A stretch of 64,000 nt of DNA from the NCBI GenBank assembly GCA_013423325.1, contig BLJB01000028.1:248001-312000 (forward strand). Reading direction: 5' to 3'. Shown in pieces: positions 1-10,610 of the stretch (position 1 is its first letter; each line of letters starts with the position of its first letter). Origin of the DNA: Usnea hakonensis (Eukaryota; Ascomycota; Lecanoromycetes; Lecanorales; Parmeliaceae). Position numbers and translations under genes: made by a program. The notes beneath the pieces are model-generated. The model was given only the letters and a program-made list of their open reading frames with translations, ran no database searches and was not told the DNA's origin.

Positions 1-504
1 TCTTCCCTGACATATCCAACTTTTGGTCGCGTGGTTGGAATGAAATATATCGCGTCTCGGAAGCCTCCATTCCACGGAAGCACAAGAATGTCAACAAGCT
101 TAAATTACAGATCGCGCTTAGGATGCTATGTCTGCACAGATTGAAGCTTTTCTTTTCCCCTGACTATATTTTCTTCGCAGTCCCTTGTGATCTGACAAGG
201 AAATGAGTCTTCGCGCACACGACGCGGCAGAATGACAACAAACAAAGCCGAGTGAACAAACGAGATGACGAGAATGATTGTTGAACTCCCGTACCATTTA
301 CTCTCAAGTGTCCAAAAACAACACAAGATTTATTTCTATTCATGATATCAAGTTTCGTCGTTGGTGACTACTTGGATTATGAACCAAGGTGTTTCCTGAA
401 TCTCGTTAGTCATGACAGATTCCCTAAGCATGCCACGGGAACGCTATACAAATTAGAGACTCTGACTATACGAATTCGGCTATGCTGGCCAGAAGCAGAC
501 ATTC

Positions 505-1020
505 TCAAGATGTGCTCGACATCGCCGTACCAATAATAGTAATGTACAGTACGTTGCTTGGGCCTACGGCCATAACTCCACCGTATTTAAAAATCGTGTC
601 GGTAGTACAACGCGCTATTAGAATGGAAGCCGTGTGCGCAATCTCTTCAATGGTTAATCTAGCTTTCTGATCATCGTGGACCATATCTAAAGTGAGGGTG
701 CATGAGCCGCTATGGAAAGTCTTGGGAAGCTTGTAGGTAACCCGACTACCGCGACCGAAGATATAGCTTGTTCGTCCGTCGTGGCCCATTTCCAGCTTAT
801 CAATGGCCGCATAGCAGTCATCGCAGGCGGCTTGGATGCGGTCAGGACTCGGCATGAAGCAAGGACCTTCATTGAGAGACGGCGAGTGTATGGTCTGAGA
901 ATTGGTGAAGTTCAATGGGACAAGCTGTAAAATCGGATCTGGTCTCTCGAGCTGTAAAGACGTTGCGAATGTGGATGTGGCGAGGAACATGAGCATTTGA
1001 TTTCGAAATAGAGCGAGCAT
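505..1020 (-). CDS. Small secreted cysteine-containing protein (family member 1 of 3 in window)
   Basis: Single-exon 171-residue protein. Residues 1-20 form a hydrophobic signal-peptide-like start (a second Met lies at residue 9). The mature part has a conserved pattern: a Cys followed by DCYAAIDKL, then YKLPKTFHSGSC, a beta-like stretch (TLTLDMV), an acidic/Ile segment (TIEEIAHTASILIARC), then GG and a closing YITI strand. The same order of elements appears in the genes at 33,784-34,269 and 37,453-38,714, all on the minus strand, so I treat them as one family. The family is of a type common in plant-associated ascomycetes, but I know no function for it. Cys pairs suggest disulfides and an extracellular role (inference). 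No disruption is seen. Confidence 0.7.
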   Translation of the reverse strand: MLALFRNQMLMFLATSTFATSLQLERPDPILQLVPLNFTNSQTIHSPSLNEGPCFMPSPDRIQAACDDCYAAIDKLEMGHDGRTSYIFGRGSRVTYKLPKTFHSGSCTLTLDMVHDDQKARLTIEEIAHTASILIARCTTDTIFKYGGVMAVGPSNVLYITIIGTAMSSTS

Positions 1021-2439
1021 GACGAATTTAGTGTTGTTTGTGAGACGCTAACAGAATATCTAAGTACTTTAGCAAGAGCATACTAGAAGAAAGCATACTA
1101 GAAGAAGACGAGCGGCACTCTGGGTCTTATGTTTTGCTGGTTGCGCCTGATCATGCCTTGAATACAACATACTTCGGCTTTATGTTCCACACGCGCAATT
1201 GTTCTTGCGAGCGAATGAAAGTATTAGCCTTTTACTAAGCGCTCATTCGTTCTTGCGAACGAATGAGCGCATCAGCTTTCCGTCTGGTACTCCAATTTTG
1301 AAGCCTGCATTCCGTGCCTCCCGTCAGCTTCTGCTTCGCTAGAAATGCGCGTGAAATATTCCCGTAGAAGAGCACGAAATCGAAATCTGCCCCTGCTCAG
1401 GCGAACAAACTCATAAAGACCCGAATCGCATGCGCCAGTAAGGGTTTAGAGTAATGCCACGTTCTGCGATAAGCGCCAGGCTTCATATTCTTCTACCTGA
1501 ATGATTCGGGAAGTTTATTCGCTGTTCGTGCTACATGATTATACGCGCTCATTCAGTATGTGCACTCATTGTCAGAGGCAATGAGCAAGGACAGTAATAA
1601 AACTTGAAACAATTTGCAAAACTGCCAGAGAGATTCGACTATGTCTTAAGGTAGTTACTCATGTTTTCTTTTATCCAAGTATCCGTCTCCTGAAGTCACC
1701 GAGGCAATAAAACGTGGGTTATGTCTCTGTAAGGTAACGACAACCACGCCGAAGACAAGGTTAACTTATCGAGACAGCTAGGGAAACGCTATCGTGTCTG
1801 ACGACATACATAGCTGGCTTCAAAGGGAAGATTCTTCGTGAAGCCTCCAGATAGTGTCATCGTCGTACAAGCTTATCTACATGTCAAACTTATCTCGTAT
1901 CAAATTCTGTGAATGTTAGCGAACCCGCTATCTCGGTACACGTATATTGACTTTGCTGTAGTTATCGTTGATGACGATGTCGTATCGGCGCTTATCAGAG
2001 CACCGTTAGATGTTGTTCAAAGCTGGAACGATATGATATAGTCCTTTAATTTGGAATTGCGTTCTGCGTCGAGAAAAACATAGTATCAGGTGCTGAGGGT
2101 GACAATAGCGCCGAGACTCCATGGGAATATGGTTATTTTCAGAGCAGACTGCAGCGAGAATTGAAACGGTTGGTTGCCCTAGGAGAACTTTGCTTCCCTC
2201 CCTGACAAAGATTCCTCAAAACGTGATGGAAGTTTTCTGCAAGAGGACGACACTGACAAAGCAGCATAAAGTTACTTGTTTCGTTTCACTGACAACGGAG
2301 GAGAAAGCGCAACCATATACAACCCAGAACAGCAAATTAAGCCGTACTACAGTTCCACAGCCACTGAAGAGATCACACTGTCAAGCGAATACCGCTTTGA
2401 AGCACTTGTATTAGTCTACTCATAGTCTTCAGGGCGAAC
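1021..2439. other. Intergenic, no supported gene
   Basis: About 1.4 kb without a convincing coding region; short open frames show no recognisable protein character. It contains a perfect hairpin (1,239-1,270) and related partial copies of the same motif at about 1,198-1,217. The stretch from about 1.9 kb may already belong to the decayed retroelement that follows. Confidence 0.5.
1239..1270. repeat. Perfect 14-bp inverted repeat (hairpin)
   Basis: Arm GCGCTCATTCGTTC (1,239-1,252), loop TTGC, and the exact reverse complement at 1,257-1,270. A related sequence, TTCTTGCGAGCGAATGA, lies about 40 bp upstream, and CGCTCATTCA occurs near 1,545. The role is unknown. It could be a terminator-like structure, a binding site for a dimeric factor or a transposon footprint. 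Confidence 0.7.
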
Positions 2440-4020
2440 GGTGTTGTTGCTGACCGCGAAGTCGCTTCTCAACACCTTTCTCGTGAATGACGTCTCGTTT
2501 CAAAACCTAGTATATCGCCCAAACATATCAAATCCTAACGCCCTAAAACCGAGAGACGCACCCGTGTACTCCACCTTACGCTCACTGTTCCAGCAGATCA
2601 GATCCTTTTCATTGCTATGGTTCAGCGTATTAGAAAGTAAGAATCCTATATTTCCATTTCGAGAATCACCATCTTATTCCCTGCAGTCACAGTACTACAG
2701 CCCCTTAACTCAGAGCCTCTGCTTCTCTCTTCCTCTATAAATACAGTCCATTTGAAAAGCATTCGGCTAACTACATCCGTAAACCTCTACTTGACAACGA
2801 ACTCGGCCTCACTCCACTTCGACAACCACCTGACTGGCTACCGGATCAAGTATAAGCCCTTCGGAGGTACTCATTATGTTGTACTCGCAATGTTCAGTAT
2901 AGGGAATTTGGCCGATAGACGACCGTACTATCGCTTGCCAAAGAAAGCCAGTCTTAACACATATTTGGTAATAAGTCAAGATATTCCTCCACAGCACAGT
3001 GCATCGACATCTCTATCAAGTCAATTTACCCCCTATGCACCGTTATGGAATAAAAACTGGACACTGTATTAAGACTTAGACACTGAAAGCTGTGCCTAAA
3101 TTGCTTATATGCACTCGAAGTTGGGTGGCGAGGCGGCCCCCTTTACGGCAAACCGGACTCGTCGAGACAAAGCCAAACAAATTCGAGCATGAAATGCTAC
3201 TCTACGGATTCATGACCTTCGGCAGTACCGAGTTCACGGTGCCTAGAGAGATCGCGGGCAAATCCGATCATCAGCCACGGTGCGATCTATATCAACGAAT
3301 CTCTTCTAATCTACTCGTTACATTTCGGTACCATGAGTTGTTTCGTGATACATCGTTATCAGACATAAATCATTACCTAGTTCACATGATTGACAATAGA
3401 AAAGCTTGGGGAAAGACCAAACCTTTTCCAAAAACAGAATCAAAGGCTTCCACTAAGTGTGCTTGCCCTTTGCCACAGTTTCAAGCGATCGGAGTTACAA
3501 GTTGGTCGCTATAACACCACCTCAGAGTCATCTACAAAAATGCCAATCGAGAGGCCACGGTCACTCGAAGAGTATCCTAGACCACCGGATCTTGCCTCTC
3601 ATAGCTCTCGAGGCCTCTTCGAGCTAACGCGCTCGTTATCGCACATCACATCATCACCGGGACCAAGCTAGGATGATAGAAGAAGTGGAAGGCATTCTAA
3701 GACAGCCCGGATGTGTTGAACATCGTCTGGCTATTACATACCATCGCTCCTGCATTCAAACTCTCGAAGGTGGCTGAATCGCAGCGTCAGCTGAGGTTTC
3801 GGGCATATTTCTTATTGACAATGGACGTAGTTCACCGCGTTTATGGGGGAGTTAGGACTGTCTTATACTCACATTTCGACCTTACTATGTATAGTCCACG
3901 TTATTATAATTCGTGTCTTTTGAACAAAAGTATTAAAAACCCATCAGTCTATCTCTTTGAAAGAGTCCACCTACTCCTCCTCCGTGCAGTACACTCTAGT
4001 CCATATTGATCCTAGCGAAG
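2440..4020 (+). mobile_element. Decayed, non-RIPed relic related to gag-only LTR element C
   Basis: This region aligns with the internal part of the LTR element at 24,907-27,521. About 2,629-2,900 here matches about 25,190-25,420 there. The best stretch keeps the same reading frame: TNSASLHFDNHL followed by IKY here, TNSALLYFDNYL followed by IKY there. The downstream segment is open for short stretches only and has stops and frame changes, so it is a relic. In contrast to element C, base composition is ordinary and CpA dinucleotides are kept. It therefore escaped RIP, or is the older and more diverged copy. A possible 3' LTR remnant begins near 3,848 (GTTAGGAC after a run of G), but this is weak. 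Boundaries are approximate. Confidence 0.55.
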
Positions 4021-4449
4021 ATCCAGCGATCTCCTCTTCTATATGATTTCGGCTCTATCGAACCAATGATTAACCAATCAATCAAACCCCCGCTATCTCA
4101 AACAAAGGGCCGTGAACTAGCTGCCTGCAACGGATATCGAGATCAATCCACATACACAACAAGCGCGATTTCTTATCCCAGTCCAGCCCCAACCCTCCGC
4201 AACCCCCTTCCCAGCGCCTCCCTTAACCTTCTCGCTTGATCGGATGAGGACGGTTCTGTTGATTCTTGAGTATGATAATGGTGGACTGAGTTTGAGATCG
4301 GGGAGATTGGTGGCGGGGAAAGATTGCTGGAATCTGGGCGAGAGTAGCATTGACTAAGAGTTTGCGGGGTGCGCGGTACCTAAGTTTCTGGTGGGTGCTA
4401 GTTAGGGCTGCGCATCGATGAGTCTTGCGTTCTGAAAGGGGTGTGGGTT

Positions 4450-6006
4450 GGCCGGGGAATGGGATGGAGTAAGAGCTTCGGATATTGCAAGCCGACAGGC
4501 GATTAGTGCTTCGTTCGCCACATTCGAACCATGCGAATTGCATGCAAATGATCAAATGCACACAGGAGGTAGTTGCAGCAGTGTGTTTCGGGTTGCATTG
4601 ACTTTGTCTACACTGAAACTGAGTTCTAGAAATCGAAATGGGTCGCAGGTGTCGGGATCCGGGTAGATCGCGGGGTCATGTTGTATGCTATGCATGTACA
4701 CACCAAGCAGTGCGCCCTGAGGAGCTCGCCATCTTTCCGCTTTGTTTTCAATACCTTTTGCTGGCATCACTTTTCGTACGACATTTACTGCCAGGAAGTT
4801 GCTCACGCGCATACTTTCTCAAATCGCAGAGTCCGACCGATTGCATCTCGCGAGGCTAGGTTTCGTCCACTAGCCGCCTTCTTCTGCCAAAACCCTTTCA
4901 GCCTCTTCCTGTATTTGTTTTAGCCATCTTGGAGAGTATGGGGAGGAAACGAGATCGAATATGGTACTGGTAATACTTAAGGCAGTCGTGTGTATCGCGG
5001 TGAAGTTCACCGGCATAAGGCGTCGAGATATCGTGTCGGGTGTTAACTTACCAAGCTGGCCTTCTGCCATCGCAAGTTTGATGTGACAGCTTGTGTAGTC
5101 GTTCGGCTCGTCTCAGTAGAAGCTGGGATCTTCTTGCTTCCTCTTGAAGTTTACTAGCCGCTCGTTGATAATGGGGAGGGTATACTTTGTTGTATTCCGC
5201 CAGTGATGCTTGTTTGGTATGGTAAGTAGGGGGCCAACGAATGGTTTGAGAAAACGAGGCGTGAATCATGAGTAGACGAAGCGCAGGAGATTACGTCCAT
5301 AGCGAACTTGCCCATGTTTTCAAGAAAATCTTCGTTTCGACAGACTTGCCGTCCAACCATCATTCGATTCGTACTACTTAGTATGACCCTCATCATGTTC
5401 GGCCAAATCCCAACTTCCTTCCATTCCGTGGTGTCCGTGCCCCACGTCTGATCTACTACCACCTGTACTTCTTCCCACATCTCTGGATTCAGGTATGTGA
5501 CAGACCGCGGTAGGTATTTATGGATGACATGATCATGGTATCGCACGCCGAGGATTAGAGGGGAAGTAAACGTATAGTCACCCTTCGCTCTATCGTAGAC
5601 GACGGCAGTTGCGCTGAGAATGTCGTCTGGCTGCTCTACATATAAGCCAGGCTATCTGAAAGCGAGATAGAATGACTTTAGGTTTGCGAAAACTATCGGG
5701 AGGGATTTAGGACATATTGTTGTTGCCATACTATGGATTCTCATTAGCGACGGCGACATGTAATGGAGTTTATGGTAGATGCAAGATTACCTGATCATGT
5801 CCAACTTCCAGCCATTTTTTGACATCCTTGAGGCCTGCTATAGATGCTCTTGTGCCAGCGGAAATCTTGCTCGTGTCTTTCCCAATCCATGCAACGCCTT
5901 TTGGTATGTTACATCTGGTTAGACGATTGTAGACAGAAAATGTGACAAATAGGAGGAAAAGTATAGCAACGGCGGGAGTCGAGAGACATTGGAGAAAGGC
6001 CTCCAT
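4450..6006 (-). pseudogene. Cytochrome P450 pseudogene
   Basis: Reading leftward from 6,006, a membrane anchor (MEAFLQCLSTPAVAILFLLF) starts a P450 N-terminus that runs to about 5,790. After an intron come P450 segments ending in VEQPDDIL, then HDHVIHKYLPRS (about 5,530), SRRLMPVNFTAIHTTALS (I-helix region, about 5,000) and DPAIYPDPDTCDPFRF (about 4,650). The frame breaks near 5,650, just before VEQPDD, and between the later segments. The heme-binding loop near 4,500-4,540 reads FECGERSTNRLSACN, with the cysteine ligand lost through small changes. The C-terminus cannot be followed. The order of pieces resembles the P450 at 10.6 kb, and it lies tail-side of the cyclase on the same strand, so it was probably a tailoring oxidase of the same cluster (inference). 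Confidence 0.75.
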
Positions 6007-7256
6007 GCTGGCTAGCGTGTATGCCGTGATGACTGTCGTGAAAGACGAAGCAAAGGGGCACGTGTATAAATCTTCCATACAAAAACATTCCACGCCAAGT
6101 GCCATGAGATGCTAAGGGACAGATTTCTGTGTTTTCAAATGAGTGACAAAGGCTTGCAAGTGGAGGCGTGTTAAACGAATCACTCAGCGTTTCAGTCATC
6201 CTGGGTCTGTGAGGCAAGTTGCGGACATTCCCGTGTTCTACCTCGGGATTGAATTTGAATATGTACGATTCTGCTGCATTCAGCCTTTAGGTAAGCTTGG
6301 TGTGTTATGCAAGGTCTCCGACCCACAAGCCCAATAATGATTTCATACCTCGAATCGGGCCGAAGTGCATGCGGCCGCTCACATCTGATCAATGCATATC
6401 AGTGCATGTTCTCGTCAGATAACCTACTGATGTGGTGGCAAGAGCTCCGCGGGCAAAGAATCAACAAAAGAGGCTAACGCAACAATCACTAACAAGATCA
6501 AGTATGATAGGCGTCAATTAGTCTAATCAGCTACCTTTTGTCCGACCGAAAAGTTTTCATCGACCACATGCTCTATTCATGATGTATGCTGTGGGCATGA
6601 TAAACTCCAACAGGCCATGCTCGGCCCAACACATAAGGTACCTAGCGCAGAAGACTAGGCATTTCTGCAGCATGAGACTATCGATGTATTGCATGATCGT
6701 GCATATCCCGCACTGCGAGATCTGCTCTCTTATGTCGCTAGTAAGCATGCGTAGCAGCGACTATACTTTATTGGACGGCTGTCGTCATGGATAAAATATA
6801 TGGTTTCCGCTTCGGGTCTTAGACATTGTAGAAGAGCACTAGTTCGAAAGCTTTTTGACAGTTCGGTAAATAGCTTGCAGTCAAAATGGGGCTAAGAGAG
6901 AAACCCAGGGGTCTAACCGTGAAATATATGCGCAGGCCAGCTATTGGAATAACTGGCCTACATCCACCTGTGTAGATGTTCCTAATTAGGAGTATGTACC
7001 GAGAAAAATTCCCTAGGCCTAAGCTATCAGATAGTGCAAACAATCGTTTCCACCAAATTTATTCGTCATAATCCAACAAAAGCAAATGTCGCGAGCCACT
7101 AATGGTCGGACAAGATATTGTTTTCTTGCACCTACTCTTACAGTCACCACGTGGAGAATGCGTTTCATTGGAGGTGTCACTTTCTTGGTTATGGTCATGA
7201 CGCCTGGCGTGTTGAGGAGTGAGTGCGACACGAAGCCAATCTTGAATCGGCCACAA
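6007..7256. other. Intergenic, no supported gene
   Basis: About 1.25 kb between the P450 pseudogene and the cyclase stop codon. Only short unconvincing open frames are present and I recognise no RNA gene. Confidence 0.5.
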
Positions 7257-9263
7257 TCATGTCCCCCCAAACACTACCTTCTCTCCAGCACCACTCACTT
7301 CCCCCTCCATCTTCCGCTCATACCTCCCTAGCGCCATCATGGGAAAGTAGTGCGAGTAATACGAATAACCCAAGTAAAAGAAATTCGGGAAGCCGGTACC
7401 TGTGTACTCCTTCTCGTGCCACGTCGCACCATCGCCTCTGGTCTTCGTCTGTGACGATACCAAATACTCTATGCTTCTCCTTACGGCGTCGTCGCTACTC
7501 GGTAATTGCGCCAGCAATGCCATAGCGCCCCACGCTGTTTGCGAAGCGGTCGATGGTCCACGCCCGGCGAGCGTGGGGTTTTTATAGCTAAAGAGAACTT
7601 CGCCGAAGCCGCCGTCAGAGTTCTGGACGTGCTTGAGCCAATTTATGCCCGAGTCGATGAGAGTAGGTACTGAAGCGTCGGCGTAGGCGTGGTATGATAG
7701 ACCGCAGAGAACGTTGCTGGTACCATAGATGTAGTTGGAGCCCCAACGGCCATACCAGGATCCGTCGGGTAATTGAGTACGGGCAAGGTAATAAATACCG
7801 CGGTGGCAAGCGAGATTGATTCTCTGCACGAGGGAATCCGGGACGCTGATCGAGCGGGACAGGTCAAGGAAGAGACCATAAGCTTCAAGGATTCGCCCCG
7901 TAACGTCTGCCGTGGAAGGGTCAAGGAGGGAATCCATATCTGAAAATGGAATCCTATTAAGAAACAGCTTGTTGTTTTCATAGTCAAAGGCCGCCCATCC
8001 TCCGTCTTTGTTCTGCATACCAAGGATCCAGGAGACTGCTGCAAGAACGTGGGTCGAAGAGGCAGAGTTGGGGTCTTGCTTAAGGAAGGCGAGAATGGCA
8101 GCAGCTGTATCATCGACATCAGGATACCAGGTGTTATGGTATTCGAAGCTGAAGCCACCGGGACTCAGGTTCGGCTGGTAGATTCTCCAATCTCCCTCCG
8201 GTCCAAGCAGTTGATGATCTTTAGTCCACACGACAGCCTTAATAAGACGCTCATCATCTTTAGGAAGACCAGCGTCGCAAAGTCCGATAGTCATAAGGAT
8301 AGTATCCCATACTGGTGACACACATGCCTGCATATGCTTTCCACGTTCTTTATCTTGCCAAGCGAAACGTTCCACGGCTTCCAGACCACGAACGATAGAG
8401 CTGTCTGTCATACTGAAGCCTTCCAACCTCAGAGCGAGAATCCCAGTATGCATTGGAGGAAAGATTCCGGCCCAGTCCCCCGCCCCCTCCTGGTGCTCAA
8501 CAATCCACTTCACACATTGACGCCTTGAATAGCCGCGCATTGGGAACCCACGAAGGCCACCTAGCTGAAAGATGACTTTGTCAATGACTGTGAATAGGAG
8601 CGCAACTTTGTCCGCTCTCAATGATTTTCCCATATCCACGGTGTACGCCACTTCTTTCTCATCTGGGTAGAGCCATAACTCGTCCAGAAATCCATTGTTG
8701 GCGATGCGTCCGTTCGGTAGGTCGTAGATTGGTCGGTGATGGCTAAGGATAAGCAAAGGGATGATTGTGCTACGAGCCCATGACGAAAAGCTGTAGATGT
8801 TGATAGGAGCCCATGAGGGTAGAAGAATAAGCTCAGCAGGTAGCTCAGGCACAGCGTTCCACGGGAAAAGACCGAACGTCGCGAGGTATATGCGAGTAAA
8901 GATACGCACTTTTGCAACACCGCCAACCAACCTTATGAAGGAGCAAGCTCGCTGCATCGCCGGATCTTTGATAGAGGTGCCGAGGATCTTCAGGGCAAGG
9001 TAGGCTTCCGTGGAAGTAGAGACGTCACCGGGATAATTGGGAGCAATGCCCCATGATCCATCGGGGTTCTGATCTGATAGGAACCAATGGGTGAGGGCTT
9101 CTCGGTCGCGCTCAAGAGTTTTCTCAAGGCCGAGAGCCTGGTATAGCATGACATACTCTGCGGTTATTGTTGCGTTGGTTTTCATTTCGCCATACCAATG
9201 GCCGTCGTTGTGGACGTCGTCCCAAGCATAGTTGGCGGCTAGCTGGAGGGCTTGGCTGCTCAT
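7257..9263 (-). CDS. Squalene-hopene cyclase-like class II triterpene cyclase
   Basis: Single intact exon of 668 residues from the first ATG (9,263), a normal length for the family. It carries the class II acid motif DVDDTA (about residues 382-387) and repeated QW motifs: QNPDGSWG (about 65), QNKDGGWAAFD (about 417), QLPDGSWYGRWG (about 497) and QNSDGGFGE (about 547). The C-terminal stretch GTGFPNFFYLGY is also typical of squalene-hopene cyclases. Such enzymes protonate squalene or an oxidised terpene with the central Asp of DxDD and form polycyclic products such as hopene, at membranes. Fungal members are known in triterpenoid clusters together with P450s and glycosyltransferases. Here the gene is flanked by a P450 pseudogene and a divergent P450. 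In-frame sequence continues seven codons upstream to a GTG, so a small upstream exon is possible. The product cannot be predicted from sequence. Confidence 0.9.
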   Translation of the reverse strand: MSSQALQLAANYAWDDVHNDGHWYGEMKTNATITAEYVMLYQALGLEKTLERDREALTHWFLSDQNPDGSWGIAPNYPGDVSTSTEAYLALKILGTSIKDPAMQRACSFIRLVGGVAKVRIFTRIYLATFGLFPWNAVPELPAELILLPSWAPINIYSFSSWARSTIIPLLILSHHRPIYDLPNGRIANNGFLDELWLYPDEKEVAYTVDMGKSLRADKVALLFTVIDKVIFQLGGLRGFPMRGYSRRQCVKWIVEHQEGAGDWAGIFPPMHTGILALRLEGFSMTDSSIVRGLEAVERFAWQDKERGKHMQACVSPVWDTILMTIGLCDAGLPKDDERLIKAVVWTKDHQLLGPEGDWRIYQPNLSPGGFSFEYHNTWYPDVDDTAAAILAFLKQDPNSASSTHVLAAVSWILGMQNKDGGWAAFDYENNKLFLNRIPFSDMDSLLDPSTADVTGRILEAYGLFLDLSRSISVPDSLVQRINLACHRGIYYLARTQLPDGSWYGRWGSNYIYGTSNVLCGLSYHAYADASVPTLIDSGINWLKHVQNSDGGFGEVLFSYKNPTLAGRGPSTASQTAWGAMALLAQLPSSDDAVRRSIEYLVSSQTKTRGDGATWHEKEYTGTGFPNFFYLGYSYYSHYFPMMALGRYERKMEGEVSGAGEKVVFGGT

Positions 9264-10610
9264 GGCTCGGTTTGCTGCCGGCACAACAACGGAAAGGGGA
9301 ATGGGGTCTCCCTATATCGTTGTTGGCTCTTATCTTACATGATGCAGGCAGTGCAGTGAATTCACGTGGCTTGGAGCTGATGATTTCAGAGTGGCTTTAG
9401 CAAGGGAGCGGAGACCTCCGACTCGAGCCGGTCGGCTTACAAATGGCGCTACTGCTGACATTCTTCCCCTGTGGCTGATGCTGAAAATGGTGTCAAAGCA
9501 GTTGTTGTTTCGATCGTCGTTTCCCGTACCTAGAAAAGAAGTTACATGGTGTTAGGTCATTTAGCACTATCGGCGCTAGCCTAGAGGATCTCTACTTACG
9601 GCGACCTTCTTGTACTTAGATATATCCTCCTTAGATTTAGTATCTGATCACGACATCTACGTTGTACTCTAACTCCGTATCGATGCACATGATCGCCGCA
9701 GAATCTGCTCTCACAACGACGACACCTGGTTTCGGATATGTATCTGCAAGTCTGGGTGGTCAACACCAGCTCCACTCTAGCCTACAGGACGCTTCTCCGA
9801 AGTAGGTATTACATGCGTAGACACAGAGACATTTACACACAATGTCCGTTGACAAATACTCCGTATCTGGTGGCTCCTTTCGTATGTTACCGATCATAAT
9901 TGGTCCGGAATAATTGTCTGGACACCGAACGCAGACTTCCCACATTCCAATGCATGTTGCCAAGGCAAAATGAAAAAGACCATGGGGATGCCGGACCACG
10001 CCGGCTGCAAGATCATTGGAAAGCTTACATGGTAAACCAATTGCCATCATGGCTAAGGATGTGAGACGATTTTCACCCTGCATTAGTGTAAACCATCGGT
10101 CATCAAGTACCCTGCTAGAACTTCAGGGTATGTCGGGTATCTCCGACTACGTACGGAGAACTTACTGTCTTGCTCTGAGAAGAAAGAAAGAAGAAAGAAA
10201 GAAGAAAAGAAAGAAAGAAGGAGAAAACCAAACGTCATAATCTACTTAATGGCGAAGTAGTACCGCATGGACAAATGCCCGATTGACTTGAACAGTAGTG
10301 TGACGTTGCAAACTCCGAAGTGGAGCGAATCATGCAGATCTCCTAGTGCTTACCAGGGCGCTTCCTGGTTATTGGGGGGCTGCATGGCGTCAGCTGAAAT
10401 TGCTGAGGCATGCAGTCTTAGCGTGCTCAGGAGTTAACATTCCTACCTTATCTTCACCGGCATTGAGATCGAGTAGTGCGAGTGTCATTTACCGCAAAGT
10501 GATCAAGCCCCAAAACCCCCTAAGGATAGGTCGATGATCAGCTCTCAAGTTTCAGTCTGTATAAACACTGCGCTCTACCTCCCGCTGTCAACATTACGCT
10601 CCATTTTCAA
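9264..10610. promoter_or_regulatory. Divergent promoter region between cyclase and P450
   Basis: About 1.35 kb with no supported coding region separates the start of the cyclase (minus) from the start of the P450 (plus), so it should hold both promoters. A TATA-like TATAAAC lies at about 10,560, some 50 bp before the P450 ATG. A purine-rich simple repeat sits at 10,177-10,227. No binding site can be assigned with confidence. Confidence 0.5.
10177..10227 (+). repeat. GAAA/GAAGAAA microsatellite
   Basis: About 50 bp of imperfect AGAA/AAAG tandem units, all purine on the plus strand. It lies in the divergent promoter region. Confidence 0.8.

Noticed and set aside
3848..4014. Possible LTR of the relic at 2.4-4.0 kb
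   Set aside because: Length and both ends loosely resemble the 166-bp LTR of element C, but internal identity is too low to call by eye.
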